DNA of 64,000 nucleotides from an uncultured Muribaculaceae bacterium (GCA_910583795.1 CAJTZQ010000001.1:1-64000); one strand, 5' to 3'. Counted from the first letter of the stretch, positions 50,743 to 60,058 are shown. The notes: a model not told the origin generated them from the sequence alone. Numbers and translations are program-made.

Positions 50743-52170
50743 ATGAAAACTGCAATGAGGAAACTATACTTTTTACCTACCTTTTCTCTCCTGCTACTGA
50801 CAGCATGCGGTGACACACCCCGTATCACCAACACTCCTCCAAATCCCGGCAACACCCCGACTCCGGAAGTGACCGATTATTATGTAAGCCCGTCTTGTTC
50901 CGAATGCAAAACGGAAGTCAAGACAAATATCGGGGGCGGAGCGGATAATATTCTCGGGAGGGGCTATGAGATCACCGGTGACTATCTTGCCGCATCTTCC
51001 CTTCGCCAGCCGGTTGTTGACATAAAAAAACAAAAAGCCGATGACCTGATTGTAGCGTTCAGTGCGCCTGCATCAAGTATTGGAGATATTATTTCCGGGA
51101 AAAATCCCACCGAGTTTTTATCCTCGCTGATGGCTGATGCAGGTCTTGATCCAAATATCGGATACGGAGAAACCTGTTTTAACGCCACACTCAACACACT
51201 CTCTTCAAACGCAACATATATTCTCTCCAACAACTGGATACGCTCGGAGATTGTCAAGATCCATACTACCCAGTATTATATTCAACGCACGCTTACCGAT
51301 GAGTTTATCGCTGACACCGCCGCGCTGAAACCAAGCGCTTTAGTTGAAAAATATGGCACCCATTTTCTCGTGAATGCATCCCTCGGCGTGTCGGTAAGGA
51401 CTCTATATGGAGCTTATGTTGATGGGGCGTCTTCAGAGAAAGTCTCCTTGGCTTACAAAGGTTACCAATTTTCCGAGCAAGCACTTGTTGATAAGCTCGG
51501 CCCGGATCTGTCACTCACGCTTGCAGGAGTAAACAATTATGGTGCAACCCTCACAAAGACATTTTCCGGTGGTGACACTTCACTAATTGAATATGATCCC
51601 CAAACCGGTAAATTAGGCGACACCTCGTCATGGCAAGAGTCTATGGATCACGACAATCTCGCTTTGATAACCTTATCCGAAGGAGATATACTCCCTCTAT
51701 CTGCCGCCATTAAAGATCATTCGCTAAGCCGACAGGTTGATCTCGCCATATCAAACCACATCAAAGCCAGCAAAATAAAAGCTGAATCGACTGTGCCCCT
51801 GCTGCAAAACACAAATGGACGCGTCTACCGCTATGTCACGAGCTATGACGAGTCACTGCAGCTCGCGGACAAAGGCGGTCTCAAATTTTATGGTGTGCTC
51901 GGAAGTCTATATAAGAACTTTGCGGATGGAGCAATTCCATTGTATTCTCACGTTTATACAGACGGTAGCCAAGTGCTGTCACTCATACAGCCCACAAACG
52001 ATTGGGAACGCATTGGATATGTGATGAAAGAACGAACCGACAACACCGTATCACTATATGAAATCAGCGACGGCACAAGGTTTGCTTATACCATAGAAGC
52101 AGCCAACAGCTACGGTCCGCGTAAAGAATGGCATCCCACGGGTGTGGTTTTCTATCTCCTCCGACCATGA
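50743..52170 (+). CDS. MACPF-domain lipoprotein (candidate antibacterial pore-former)
   Basis: 475 residues; start at MKTAMRKLYFLPTF with lipobox LTAC. The membrane-attack-complex/perforin signature is visible: LVEKYGTHFLVNASLGVSV, i.e. the Y-G-T-H-(F/Y) motif plus Gly-rich strand near residue 200. Upstream of it are long helical segments (LTDEFIADTAALKPSA), downstream strand-rich sequence and a C-terminal beta-rich part. The presence of a lipobox is similar to Bacteroidales secreted antimicrobial proteins (BSAPs), which kill related strains. Pore forming is inferred from the family; no immunity gene is visible next to it. It follows a strong terminator and precedes the convergent thrC terminator, so it is its own unit. 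A TACATTTG at 50694-50701 may be its -7 element. Confidence 0.8.
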   Translation: MKTAMRKLYFLPTFSLLLLTACGDTPRITNTPPNPGNTPTPEVTDYYVSPSCSECKTEVKTNIGGGADNILGRGYEITGDYLAASSLRQPVVDIKKQKADDLIVAFSAPASSIGDIISGKNPTEFLSSLMADAGLDPNIGYGETCFNATLNTLSSNATYILSNNWIRSEIVKIHTTQYYIQRTLTDEFIADTAALKPSALVEKYGTHFLVNASLGVSVRTLYGAYVDGASSEKVSLAYKGYQFSEQALVDKLGPDLSLTLAGVNNYGATLTKTFSGGDTSLIEYDPQTGKLGDTSSWQESMDHDNLALITLSEGDILPLSAAIKDHSLSRQVDLAISNHIKASKIKAESTVPLLQNTNGRVYRYVTSYDESLQLADKGGLKFYGVLGSLYKNFADGAIPLYSHVYTDGSQVLSLIQPTNDWERIGYVMKERTDNTVSLYEISDGTRFAYTIEAANSYGPRKEWHPTGVVFYLLRP

Positions 52171-52186
52171 GAAGTATTTTTGTAAA

Positions 52187-52231
52187 AACAAAATGGCGTA
52201 GAAAATGCTCTGTTTTCTACGCCATTTTGTT
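52187..52231 (-). terminator. thrC: Terminator of the threonine operon
   Basis: Stem AACAAAATGGCGTAGAAAA with its complement (19 pairs) and a 7-base loop, followed on the minus strand by a T run (GTTTTTAC), 17 bases after the thrC stop codon. It also lies after the MACPF gene and may serve both strands. Confidence 0.8.
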
Positions 52232-52247
52232 AAAAAAATAGGAAACA

Positions 52248-53552
52248 TTACCGCGAAAGCAAATACGATTTAAATGCATCAAAATCCGCAGGAAGAGCCA
52301 CCGTCTGCTTCTTGCCTCGCATAAATGCGGCGAGACGTTCCGGAATTTCAATCTCTTTGCCTGTGATTCCCTCTACAGTATCCTTGAACTTTGCAGGATG
52401 TGCAGTCTCCAGAAACACACCGGTCTCTCCGGGCTTCAGATACTCCTCAAGAGCCCTGTAAGCAACAGCTCCATGGGGGTCAAGCTGATAACCCGTTGTC
52501 TCCAATGCATCTTTTACAGTCTCCGCTATCTGCTCGTCGGAATAAGTACAACCGCCTATCTCTGCTGTTATTGCGTCATGATCATTACCATAGAGGTTAA
52601 GCACACGGGCAAAATTGCTCGGATCCCCGACATCCATGGCATTAGCTATCGTCTGGACAGAGGGACGGGGATTATACTCTCCACTTTGTAAATACCGGTA
52701 GAAAATATCGTTGGCATTATTAGCCGCTATAAATCGTTTTATCGGCAAACCCATGCGTTTGGCAATCAAGCCTGCAGTGATATTCCCAAAGTTACCGCTC
52801 GGCACGCACATAACCACCTCATCCATATCCACTCCTAAATCGGCAAGCTGTGCCCAAGCATAGAAATAATAAAACATCTGAGGCAAGAACCTCGCTACAT
52901 TGATTGAATTGGCAGAAGTCAGCATCATCTTCCCGTTAAGTTCATCATCCAGAAACGCTCGCTTCACAAGTGCCTGACAATCATCAAAAGTGCCGTCTAT
53001 TTCCAAAGCCTCTATATTCTGTCCGAGAGTCGTGAACTGCACTTCCTGGATAGGGCTCACCTTACCTTTGGGATAAAGCACAAAGACCCGTACTCCTTCC
53101 ACACCGAGAAACCCGTTAGCCACCGCACTCCCGGTATCTCCCGATGTAGCGACAAGCACATTGACCATACGATCCGTATTGTCGCGATTGAAATAGCCCA
53201 ATAATCTTGCCATAAACCTTGCCCCGACATCCTTAAACGCCAATGTGGGTCCATGGAACAATTCAAGGGAATAGACATTATCCTTAACCTTTACCAACGG
53301 TATCGGAAAATTCATTGCATCTTGCGTCAACTCGTTAAGACGCCCCGCATCAACATCTTCCCCAAACAATGCATACGCCACTTCTGACGCTATCTCAGGC
53401 AAACTCATCGACGGAATACGGTCGAAAAATTCCTTCGGAAGCTCGGGGATACGCTCCGGCATGTATAGCCCTCGATCCGGGGCAAGACCTTTCACTACTG
53501 CCTCCTCAAGAGACACTTCGGGCACGGTGCCCGACGTACTGCGATATTTCAT
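52248..53552 (-). CDS. thrC: Threonine synthase
   Basis: 434 residues. The PLP-binding lysine is in LAFKDVGARFMARLL near residue 110. GDTGSAVANGF and PSGNFGNITAGLIAKRMG are also present, typical of the type I threonine synthases. It converts O-phosphohomoserine to threonine. Its start overlaps the stop of the upstream ApgM gene by one base (TAATG), so the two are translationally coupled. It is the last gene of thrA-apgM-thrC. Confidence 0.95.
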   Translation of the reverse strand: MKYRSTSGTVPEVSLEEAVVKGLAPDRGLYMPERIPELPKEFFDRIPSMSLPEIASEVAYALFGEDVDAGRLNELTQDAMNFPIPLVKVKDNVYSLELFHGPTLAFKDVGARFMARLLGYFNRDNTDRMVNVLVATSGDTGSAVANGFLGVEGVRVFVLYPKGKVSPIQEVQFTTLGQNIEALEIDGTFDDCQALVKRAFLDDELNGKMMLTSANSINVARFLPQMFYYFYAWAQLADLGVDMDEVVMCVPSGNFGNITAGLIAKRMGLPIKRFIAANNANDIFYRYLQSGEYNPRPSVQTIANAMDVGDPSNFARVLNLYGNDHDAITAEIGGCTYSDEQIAETVKDALETTGYQLDPHGAVAYRALEEYLKPGETGVFLETAHPAKFKDTVEGITGKEIEIPERLAAFMRGKKQTVALPADFDAFKSYLLSR

Positions 53553-54766
53553 TATCTAAGAAATTCTTTTATAAATTCATCATCTTTGAGAAGACCATAA
53601 CCACCTTGAGCTGCAGCTTTCTCAGAATATTTGTTGACATTATCGGGAGTCACATCGCTACGCATTATCACAAACGGCACCGGTTCAGAGCTATGAGTCC
53701 GGATATTACACGGCGTAGGATGATCCGGCAGCAATGCCACAGCCACTTCCTCGTCAAAATCTTTCAATGCCTCCAATAGAGGGCGCACGATCCTATGGTC
53801 GAGATTCTCCACAGTCTTCTTTTTCAATATTGCATCACCTTCATGACCAGCCTCATCGCTTGCCTCTATATGGAGGAAAACGAAATCCGCTCCATCATGC
53901 AATGCGTCGATCGCTGCCTTAAGCTTACCTTCATAATTCGTGTCATAAAGACCTGTGGCACCATCCACAACAATAGGTTTAAGACCTGCATAGACACCTA
54001 TACCCATGATTAGATCCACCGCAGATATCACGACTCCATCTTTCACTCCGAATAGTTCTCCCATCGTTTTCATTGCCGGCTTGTAGCCGGGGCTCCAGGG
54101 CCATATACTATTTGCCGGATCCTTACCTTCCGCCATCCTCTTGAGATTGACAGGATGATTGGCAAGCACTTTCTGCGATCTAAGTATCAAACCATTTATA
54201 TAATCTGCAGTCTCCTGAGCTTCGCCGGTTTCCGCACGCACCATCTCTTCTTCCGCAGGATGACCCGGCACATCGTGTGGAGGAGTGCAAATAATGCGTT
54301 TGTCGCCATGTTTAATCTTCAGGAGATGTCGGTAACTGACACCGGGGAAAAACTCTGCCCTACCGTCTCCCAAATCATCATTCAGGGCTGTTATAAGTTC
54401 CGATGCTTCATCGCTGGAGATATGTCCGGCGGAATGATTTTTTATTGTCCCATCAGGAGCGATGCATATCAGATTGCAACGCATAGCCATCTCTTCCGGA
54501 GAAATGTCTATCCCCATACTTGCAGCCTCGAGCGTGCCCCTCCCTTCAAACACATCCGGAAGATTGTAGCCTAAAAGCGAGAGATGTGCGATCTCGCTAC
54601 CGGGAGCAAAACCGCGGGGAACTGTGGCAAGCAACCCGTTCCTACCCCTACGCGCCAATTCATCGAGCGCAGGCGAGTCGGCAGCTTCAATAGGGGTCAA
54701 GCCCCCTAATTCAGGGCATGGCTCATCAGCCATACCGTCTCCTAATATTATAATATGTTTCATCAT
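53552..54766 (-). CDS. apgM: Archaeal-type phosphoglycerate mutase homologue (homoserine kinase candidate)
   Basis: 404 residues, beginning with MMKHIIILGDGMADEP (start at residue 1 or 2). Metal-site residues are conserved: GDGMAD, GSEIAHLS with the catalytic Ser, HIEASDEAGHEGD, LLPDHPTP and HSSEPVPF. It interconverts 2- and 3-phosphoglycerate in its family. In Bacteroidetes this gene sits between thrA and thrC and is thought to supply a homoserine kinase function, since no thrB is visible; that is inference from gene order. A shorter, degenerate relative lies at 37263-38087. Confidence 0.88.
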   Translation of the reverse strand: MMKHIIILGDGMADEPCPELGGLTPIEAADSPALDELARRGRNGLLATVPRGFAPGSEIAHLSLLGYNLPDVFEGRGTLEAASMGIDISPEEMAMRCNLICIAPDGTIKNHSAGHISSDEASELITALNDDLGDGRAEFFPGVSYRHLLKIKHGDKRIICTPPHDVPGHPAEEEMVRAETGEAQETADYINGLILRSQKVLANHPVNLKRMAEGKDPANSIWPWSPGYKPAMKTMGELFGVKDGVVISAVDLIMGIGVYAGLKPIVVDGATGLYDTNYEGKLKAAIDALHDGADFVFLHIEASDEAGHEGDAILKKKTVENLDHRIVRPLLEALKDFDEEVAVALLPDHPTPCNIRTHSSEPVPFVIMRSDVTPDNVNKYSEKAAAQGGYGLLKDDEFIKEFLR

Positions 54767-54814
54767 CTATCTAACAGGGAGAAAATCTTATCCAGCACAC
54801 CGAGCGACAATATC

Positions 54815-54888
54815 TAATTGATAATTGATAATTGATAATTGGCTAACAATTAATTACTAATTATCCATTATCAATTATCAATTAATCA
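54815..54888. repeat. Inverted ATTGATA heptamer element
   Basis: Left arm of three ATTGATA units, right arm of the complementary TATCAAT units, around a GGCTAAC-TAATTACTAATTATCC core, between thrA and apgM. Folds into a long AT-rich hairpin in the thrA-apgM transcript, which might reduce downstream expression. Confidence 0.8.
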
Positions 54889-57330
54889 TCGTATGTTGGC
54901 GATGCTGATGATATCGGCAAATACACCTGCAGCCGTAACCTCAGCACCGGCGCCATAACCCTTTATAACCATAGGATACTCCATATATCGATCTGTGGTC
55001 AGAAGTATAACATTATTGCTGCCGGCAAGGTTGTAGAAAGGATGGGAGGCACCTACTCGACGCAGACCCACGCTAAGTTTACCATTATCAAACGATGCTA
55101 CAAAACGGAAATGTTCTTCTGCAGATTCAGCTTCCGCCCTTTTCTTCTCAAACTCCTCGTCGAGAGTCTCTATCTTGGAAATAAAATCTTCCGCTTTTCC
55201 CTCAAACATCTTGTCAGGAATAAACAGGTTTTTCTCTACATCCTCCTGGCTCACCTCATAACCAGCCTCTCGAGCCAGAATGACAAGTTTTCGGATCACA
55301 TCCGTACCTGACAGATCAATACGAGGATCAGGCTCGGTATATCCCGCCTCTTTCGCCATCCTTATCGCCTTGCTTAAAGGTATGTCTGCGGCAAGGACAT
55401 TAAAAATATAGTTAAGAGTTCCTGAAACGACAGCCTCTATCTTCAAAATCTTGTCGCCGGAATTTATCAGCGAATTGATAGTGTTGATTATAGGCAGTCC
55501 AGCACCGACATTGGTTTCAAACAGATATTTCACGTCTTTATGACGCGCGATATTTTTAAGAGTGATATATTCAGAATAGTCGGACGATGCGGCTATCTTG
55601 TTAGCTGCCACGACACTAACGTTGTGAGAGAGAAGATCTTTATAGAGGGCGGCGATATCTGGCGAAGCCGTGCAGTCAACAAATACTGAATTAAATATAT
55701 TCATATTCAGCACCTCGTTTTTGATCATCTCCGGAGAAGCATCTTTCCCCTCTTTTTCAAGCAACTTGCGGAAATCAGACACGTCGAGACCGTCTCTATT
55801 GAAAACAGCCTTCTTGCTTGATGCTATTCCCACAATGTTTATACGCAGATTCTTCTCTTTCAGAAGTTTCTCCTGCTGTTTTGAAATCTGCTGGAGAAGG
55901 CTTTTCCCCACATTTCCCACACCAACAAGGAACAGGTTGAGCACCTGGCAATCAGAAAGGAAAAACGAGTCATGAATAACATTGAGCGCCTTGCGTAGGC
56001 TTTTACGCTCAATAACAAAGGAGATATTTGTTTCCGAAGCACCCTGCGCACAGGCTATGACATTGATACCGTTTCTTCCGACCGTGTTAAACAATTTGCC
56101 GGCAAGACCGGTGGTATGTTTCATATTTTCACCCACCACAGCAACAGTAGCAAGATCTCGTTCAGCAACCACGTCGTTAAACATACCTGAAGCAAGTTCA
56201 GATGCAAATTCCTCTCTTAAAGTACGCACCGCAAGATCGGCATCAGCGTTTCTAACAGCGATAGTGGTGTTGTTTTCACTCGCCGCCTGCGACACAAGGA
56301 ACACACTTACGCCTTTAGCTGTCAGCGCATTGAAAATGCGGGAATTAACACCGATCACACCCACCATACAAAGGCTCGTGATTGTGACAAGACAGGTGTC
56401 ATTGATTGAAGATATACCCTTTATCGCCTTGTCTCCGGGGTTGTGGCGAGGCACATCATTGCTGATGCGCGTGCCCGGAGCAGAGGGGTTGAACGTATTC
56501 TTTACAAGTATCGGTATATTTTTATGATAGACTGGATAAATTGTCGGAGGATAAATCACCTTTGCACCGAAGTTACAAAGCTCCATTGCCTCGGTATATG
56601 TCAACTCATCTATCACGTATGCCGTATCTATCACTTTCGGATCGGCAGTCATAAATCCGTCAACATCCGTCCATATTTCGAGGATATCAGCATCAAGTGC
56701 AGCTGCCATTATAGCCGCCGTGTAATCACTACCGCCTCGTCCGAGATTAGTCACTTCTCCCTTGGAATCAGTGGCAAGGAACCCACCCATTACAGCAGTG
56801 TCCCATTCGTATCGACACACCTTTTCTTCAATGAGCCTGTTGGTCAACTCCGAGTCGAGCACTTTCGATCCATGGGGACCCTCCTTCGTTCGTATAAAAG
56901 TGCGGGAATCAAAGTATGTGGCACCCTTGATAATGTTTGAAACTATCACGCTCGACAATCTTTCACCATAGCTTACGATAATATCGAGAGCACGGGGAGA
57001 CAGGTCGTGAAGCAGCATCACTCCCTTATATATATTGCCAAGTTCATCAAGCATCATCTTGACCATTGCCATTGTAGCCTCACGACGGGATTCAGGCACC
57101 AGACCGTCAATCACGGTGATATGTCTCTCCACAATGCGTGCATAAGAATCAAGATAGGATATATCGTCTGCCACCGCAAGTCTGGCAGTCGAGATGAGAA
57201 GGTCTGTTATTCCGCCGAGAGCAGATACCACAATCACTTTTCTTCCCGGAGTCTCCTCCACAATCTTTTTGACATTCGTAAGACTTTTGACAGTGCCGAC
57301 AGAAGTGCCGCCAAACTTTAAAACTTTCAT
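54886..57330 (-). CDS. thrA: Bifunctional aspartokinase/homoserine dehydrogenase
   Basis: 814 residues. Residues about 1-300 are the aspartokinase domain (VLKFGGTSVGTVKSL, RGGSDYTAAIMAAALDADILEIWTDVDG). Residues about 310-460 hold ACT regulatory domains. The remainder is homoserine dehydrogenase: VGVGNVGKSLLQQI NAD site near 480, AANKIA, and GTLNYIFNVL, TEPDPRIDLSGTDVIRK. It catalyses the first and third steps from aspartate to homoserine. The gene has its own promoter 50-80 bases upstream. A B12 riboswitch lies about 400 bases upstream on the same strand. Confidence 0.95.
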   Translation of the reverse strand: MKVLKFGGTSVGTVKSLTNVKKIVEETPGRKVIVVSALGGITDLLISTARLAVADDISYLDSYARIVERHITVIDGLVPESRREATMAMVKMMLDELGNIYKGVMLLHDLSPRALDIIVSYGERLSSVIVSNIIKGATYFDSRTFIRTKEGPHGSKVLDSELTNRLIEEKVCRYEWDTAVMGGFLATDSKGEVTNLGRGGSDYTAAIMAAALDADILEIWTDVDGFMTADPKVIDTAYVIDELTYTEAMELCNFGAKVIYPPTIYPVYHKNIPILVKNTFNPSAPGTRISNDVPRHNPGDKAIKGISSINDTCLVTITSLCMVGVIGVNSRIFNALTAKGVSVFLVSQAASENNTTIAVRNADADLAVRTLREEFASELASGMFNDVVAERDLATVAVVGENMKHTTGLAGKLFNTVGRNGINVIACAQGASETNISFVIERKSLRKALNVIHDSFFLSDCQVLNLFLVGVGNVGKSLLQQISKQQEKLLKEKNLRINIVGIASSKKAVFNRDGLDVSDFRKLLEKEGKDASPEMIKNEVLNMNIFNSVFVDCTASPDIAALYKDLLSHNVSVVAANKIAASSDYSEYITLKNIARHKDVKYLFETNVGAGLPIINTINSLINSGDKILKIEAVVSGTLNYIFNVLAADIPLSKAIRMAKEAGYTEPDPRIDLSGTDVIRKLVILAREAGYEVSQEDVEKNLFIPDKMFEGKAEDFISKIETLDEEFEKKRAEAESAEEHFRFVASFDNGKLSVGLRRVGASHPFYNLAGSNNVILLTTDRYMEYPMVIKGYGAGAEVTAAGVFADIISIANIR

Positions 57331-57380
57331 ACTATATTAATATAATCGAATAACCTCTATGATAGAATGAATTTAGTCGC

Positions 57381-57411
57381 CAAATTTAGTAAATTTAATC
57401 CACATTGCAAA
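57381..57411 (-). promoter_or_regulatory. Promoter of the threonine operon
   Basis: On the minus strand TTTG (57408-57411), 19 bases, TAAATTTG (57381-57388). Predicted start near 57374, leader about 44 bases. It lies between the orphan riboswitch and thrA, so thrA does not depend on the riboswitch for transcription. Confidence 0.75.
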
Positions 57412-57728
57412 AAACGGATATCAATATGCACAAAAAATACCATAAAACTGTTATAAAATATCTCCCATAATGCTTGTTTGCAAAATCAGGATAAAGAAAT
57501 TTTATACTTTTTTTACGGAGATGGATTTAATCGAAGCTTTTACATAAAAAAGGCCCGGAGGAAAGTCTTGGAGCATGGAATAAGAGACAAAACATTTCGA
57601 GAGCCGTTCCATTGTCTTATCGCAATCCCTGCGCATCAACCATACATCTATATCATATATCCACAATGTCCCGGATTCCAAAACTCATTCCAACTCGTCC
57701 TCGCGAGCCTTCGAACAGACAAAACAGC
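57412..57728. other. Region between riboswitch and thrA promoter, no supported gene
   Basis: On the minus strand the riboswitch is followed only by an 11-codon frame (ATG at about 57686), and a 36-codon frame at 57502-57612 (MERLSKCFVSY...). Neither has a signal peptide or motif. The plus-strand frame at 57478-57756 overlaps the riboswitch and shows no feature. No strong terminator is visible. I infer that a B12-regulated gene was lost, or that the product is an RNA. Confidence 0.5.
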
Positions 57729-57913
57729 ACGGCAGGTATTCTGGCTTGTTCCCTGAAGGCTCCGCCTTCCCATGTGCCGGATAACAGACAACACAGTGAC
57801 GATATAATCGAACCTACAGTTTGATTGGAACTTACAGCAGCGGGACTGCCCGGGATTCTCACCCGGTTCCCTTTTAAGCGATGTGGAGGAATAACTCCTC
57901 TCGGCACCGTACT
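57729..57913 (-). ncRNA. Cobalamin (B12) riboswitch
   Basis: The minus strand shows the conserved core of the AdoCbl riboswitch in order: CGGTGCC, GAGAGGAGTTATTCC, GGGAACCGGGTGAGAATCCC, GGGCAGTCCCGCTGCTGTAAG region, CACTG, then ATGGGAAGGCGGAG, CTTCAGG and the AAGCCAGAATACCTGCC box. Ends GUACGG and CCGUGC pair to form P1. The aptamer appears complete. It normally represses B12 uptake or synthesis genes, but none follows. The nearest co-directional gene, thrA, is about 400 bases away and has its own promoter. Confidence 0.92.
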
Positions 57914-57918
57914 TTTTG

Positions 57919-57949
57919 CAAAGTTACACAATTAGATAACTTCAGCAAA
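57919..57949 (-). promoter_or_regulatory. Promoter of the riboswitch transcript
   Basis: On the minus strand TTTG (57946-57949), 19 bases, TAACTTTG (57919-57926). Exact consensus at both boxes. The predicted start near 57911 coincides with the beginning of the aptamer, so the riboswitch is a transcription unit of its own. Confidence 0.85.
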
Positions 57950-58124
57950 ATTTTTCCACTTCAAAACGAAAATTTTTATAAAAGATTAATATGAAAAATA
58001 AAAAATATCAGAATAAACCCCGTCTAAAAATTCAATAATATCTTAATACCAACTCTCAAAATTGGTCAATTTATCGTTTTTAAGCATAAAAATCTCCTTT
58101 TATCAATTTTTTTCGATATAAAAA

Positions 58125-58156
58125 TTTGCATTTTGAAAAATCATGTATTAACTTTG
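58125..58156 (+). promoter_or_regulatory. Promoter of a candidate small RNA
   Basis: TTTG (58125-58128), 20 bases, TAACTTTG (58149-58156): a strong consensus match on the plus strand, directed away from the riboswitch. Predicted start near 58163. Confidence 0.75.
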
Positions 58157-58161
58157 CACTC

Positions 58162-58378
58162 GAAAACACGAAAACTGGCTACAGTTTTTAAGTTTTCATA
58201 AAACAAAATGGAATATTCTCGCTTAAAAGCAGTATCAAAAATACAAAATATTTCTTATTTGACGGGTACTGAAACAAATGGATAATTAGGTGTAAATTTA
58301 AAATTAGGGAACTGATAAAATCAATTAATTAAAGCGCAAATTGCCGGAACGTCGTGAGACGATCCGGCAATGTTCTTT
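58162..58378 (+). ncRNA. Candidate small RNA or 25-codon gene
   Basis: Follows a strong promoter. A hairpin forms right at the predicted 5' end: GAAAAC, AAAACTG, loop GCTA, CAGTTTT, GTTTTC (58162-58197). A perfect terminator hairpin TTGCCGGA/TCCGGCAA with inner CGTC/GACG closes the unit at 58341-58370, followed by TGTTCTTT. A 25-codon frame (58208-58285, MEYSRLKAVSKIQ...) lies inside. The span is about 215 bases. There is no similarity that I recognise. The terminator could also serve thyA on the other strand. Confidence 0.5.
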
Positions 58379-58425
58379 ATAAGAGCCAGTTTTTAATATG
58401 CAAATTTCAAGAAAGTAATCTTTCT

Positions 58426-59220
58426 TTACACACTTACCTCTCCTTTTATTGCGGGCCAGGGATCATACCCTTCCAAAGTGAAGTCTTCGTATCTGAACTT
58501 GAAGATGTCAGTGACCTCCGGATTGATTTTCATAACCGGTAACTTTCTCGGTTCTCTCTCCAATTGAGTCTTAACCTGATCCAGATGATTGAGATAAATG
58601 TGTGCGTCGCCAAGAGTATGGATAAATTCACCGGGCTTCAGTCCACACACCTGCGCCACCATCATAGTCAGCAAAGCATAACTTGCTATATTGAACGGAA
58701 CACCAAGAAAGCTGTCGCCGCTTCTCTGATAAAGCTGGAGAGAGAGCTTCCCGTCGTTAACATAAAACTGGAAAAGGCTATGACAAGGAGGAAGATTCAT
58801 ATTGTCGAGATCAGCCACATTCCAGCTGCTGACAATTATCCTTCTGGAATCCGGATTCTCCTTAATTGTGCGCACCGCCTCTGAAATCTGGTCGATAAAC
58901 CCACCGTCATATCCGGGCCAGGATCGCCATTGAAAGCCATAGATATGTCCGAGGTCACCATCGGGATCAGCCCATTCATTCCAGATTCTCACACCATGAT
59001 CCTGAAGATACTTCACGTTGGTGTCTCCGGCAAGAAACCACAGAAGTTCATATATCACACTCTTGAGATGAACTTTTTTTGTAGTCAGTAGTGGGAAACC
59101 TTCCGAAAGATCAAAACGCATCTGATAGCCGAATGTGGAAATTGTACCCGTGCCTGTACGGTCATCTTTCTTATGACCGTCTTTCAATATGTGGCGAAGC
59201 AGATCAAGATATTGTTTCAT
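58426..59220 (-). CDS. thyA: Thymidylate synthase
   Basis: 264 residues, the usual length of bacterial ThyA. The catalytic cysteine is in [12 protein letters not shown] near residue 146. [30 protein letters not shown], and [20 protein letters not shown] are conserved, and the end [18 protein letters not shown] is complete. It methylates dUMP with methylene-tetrahydrofolate to make dTMP. It is the last of three co-directional genes, 22 bases after a NapH-like ferredoxin gene. Confidence 0.96.
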   Translation of the reverse strand: MKQYLDLLRHILKDGHKKDDRTGTGTISTFGYQMRFDLSEGFPLLTTKKVHLKSVIYELLWFLAGDTNVKYLQDHGVRIWNEWADPDGDLGHIYGFQWRSWPGYDGGFIDQISEAVRTIKENPDSRRIIVSSWNVADLDNMNLPPCHSLFQFYVNDGKLSLQLYQRSGDSFLGVPFNIASYALLTMMVAQVCGLKPGEFIHTLGDAHIYLNHLDQVKTQLEREPRKLPVMKINPEVTDIFKFRYEDFTLEGYDPWPAIKGEVSV

Positions 59221-59242
59221 TTTGTTTGTGACATGGTTTAAT

Positions 59243-60058
59243 TTATCGGGTTTTCACCTTACGTATAAGGGGGGTGGCACGCAGGTTGCGATTCCGCTGG
59301 AAACGGATCGCATCATTGGGGCATACCTTCAAGCAATCGAAACAACGCACACAACGGGAATTATCAACATAACGGCCCACCACCTTAACACATTGAGACT
59401 TGCAAATCTCTTCACATTTCATGCAATTGATACATTTGTCAGGATCAATCTCGATGTGATAGAGGGTGAAATCATTGAAGCATCCTAACGCCGCGCCTAT
59501 AGGACAGACAGTGTTACAAAATCCCCTTCCTGTAAACAGAGCACACACTATAATAAGCAACGCCGAGAGAATTCCGGCCACAATGCCTGTTCCGACCCCG
59601 ACTCCAAAAGTAAGCCATACAGATTCCTCCGCTGAAGGACATATCGCCCCACAAATATTGCGCATGATATTCCAGGGCTCAATCCAATAAGATATTGCCG
59701 TTGCCCCCATCAACAGGCATACCACATATATGATTAGTATATTATATTTGACAGGACGATCCTTATGATAAGCGAAGGGGCGGTTTAAAGCCGGTATGAA
59801 ACGTCGGAGCGGTATAAATATGTCTTGCAATGTGCCGATTGGGCAAACTGTAGAACAATATACCCTTCCCAAGACAAAAGTGACACACAGCCATACGATG
59901 ATTGTCCCCATGCATGATGCAATCAGCGAGGGGACAATCTGTACTTTCTCCACCACTCTCACCATCGGATGCACCATCGGACTCACGGCAAGGTAAGCCA
60001 CAGCTCCTATGAAGAACAGTGTAGACAAGAAAATTCTTATGGTGCGAAGGTCTTTCAT
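59243..60058 (-). CDS. Membrane-bound 4Fe-4S protein (NapH-like)
   Basis: A 271-residue polytopic protein. Membrane segments near residues 8-25, 45-60, 105-125 and 150-175. Two CxxxCP motifs ([19 protein letters not shown]) and the C-terminal double ferredoxin motif ([23 protein letters not shown]) show binding of two 4Fe-4S clusters. It likely passes electrons across or along the membrane. NapG, MauM and RnfC partners are absent, so the redox partner is unknown. It sits between yidC (32 bases upstream) and thyA (22 bases downstream). Confidence 0.85.
   Translation of the reverse strand: MKDLRTIRIFLSTLFFIGAVAYLAVSPMVHPMVRVVEKVQIVPSLIASCMGTIIVWLCVTFVLGRVYCSTVCPIGTLQDIFIPLRRFIPALNRPFAYHKDRPVKYNILIIYVVCLLMGATAISYWIEPWNIMRNICGAICPSAEESVWLTFGVGVGTGIVAGILSALLIIVCALFTGRGFCNTVCPIGAALGCFNDFTLYHIEIDPDKCINCMKCEEICKSQCVKVVGRYVDNSRCVRCFDCLKVCPNDAIRFQRNRNLRATPLIRKVKTR

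Noticed and set aside
57478..57756. 92-codon plus-strand frame downstream of thrA promoter region
   Set aside because: Overlaps the riboswitch end on the other strand; no domain or start signal.
57653..57931. 92-codon minus-strand frame (MCNFAKSTV...)
   Set aside because: It covers the riboswitch itself and is a frame through structured RNA.
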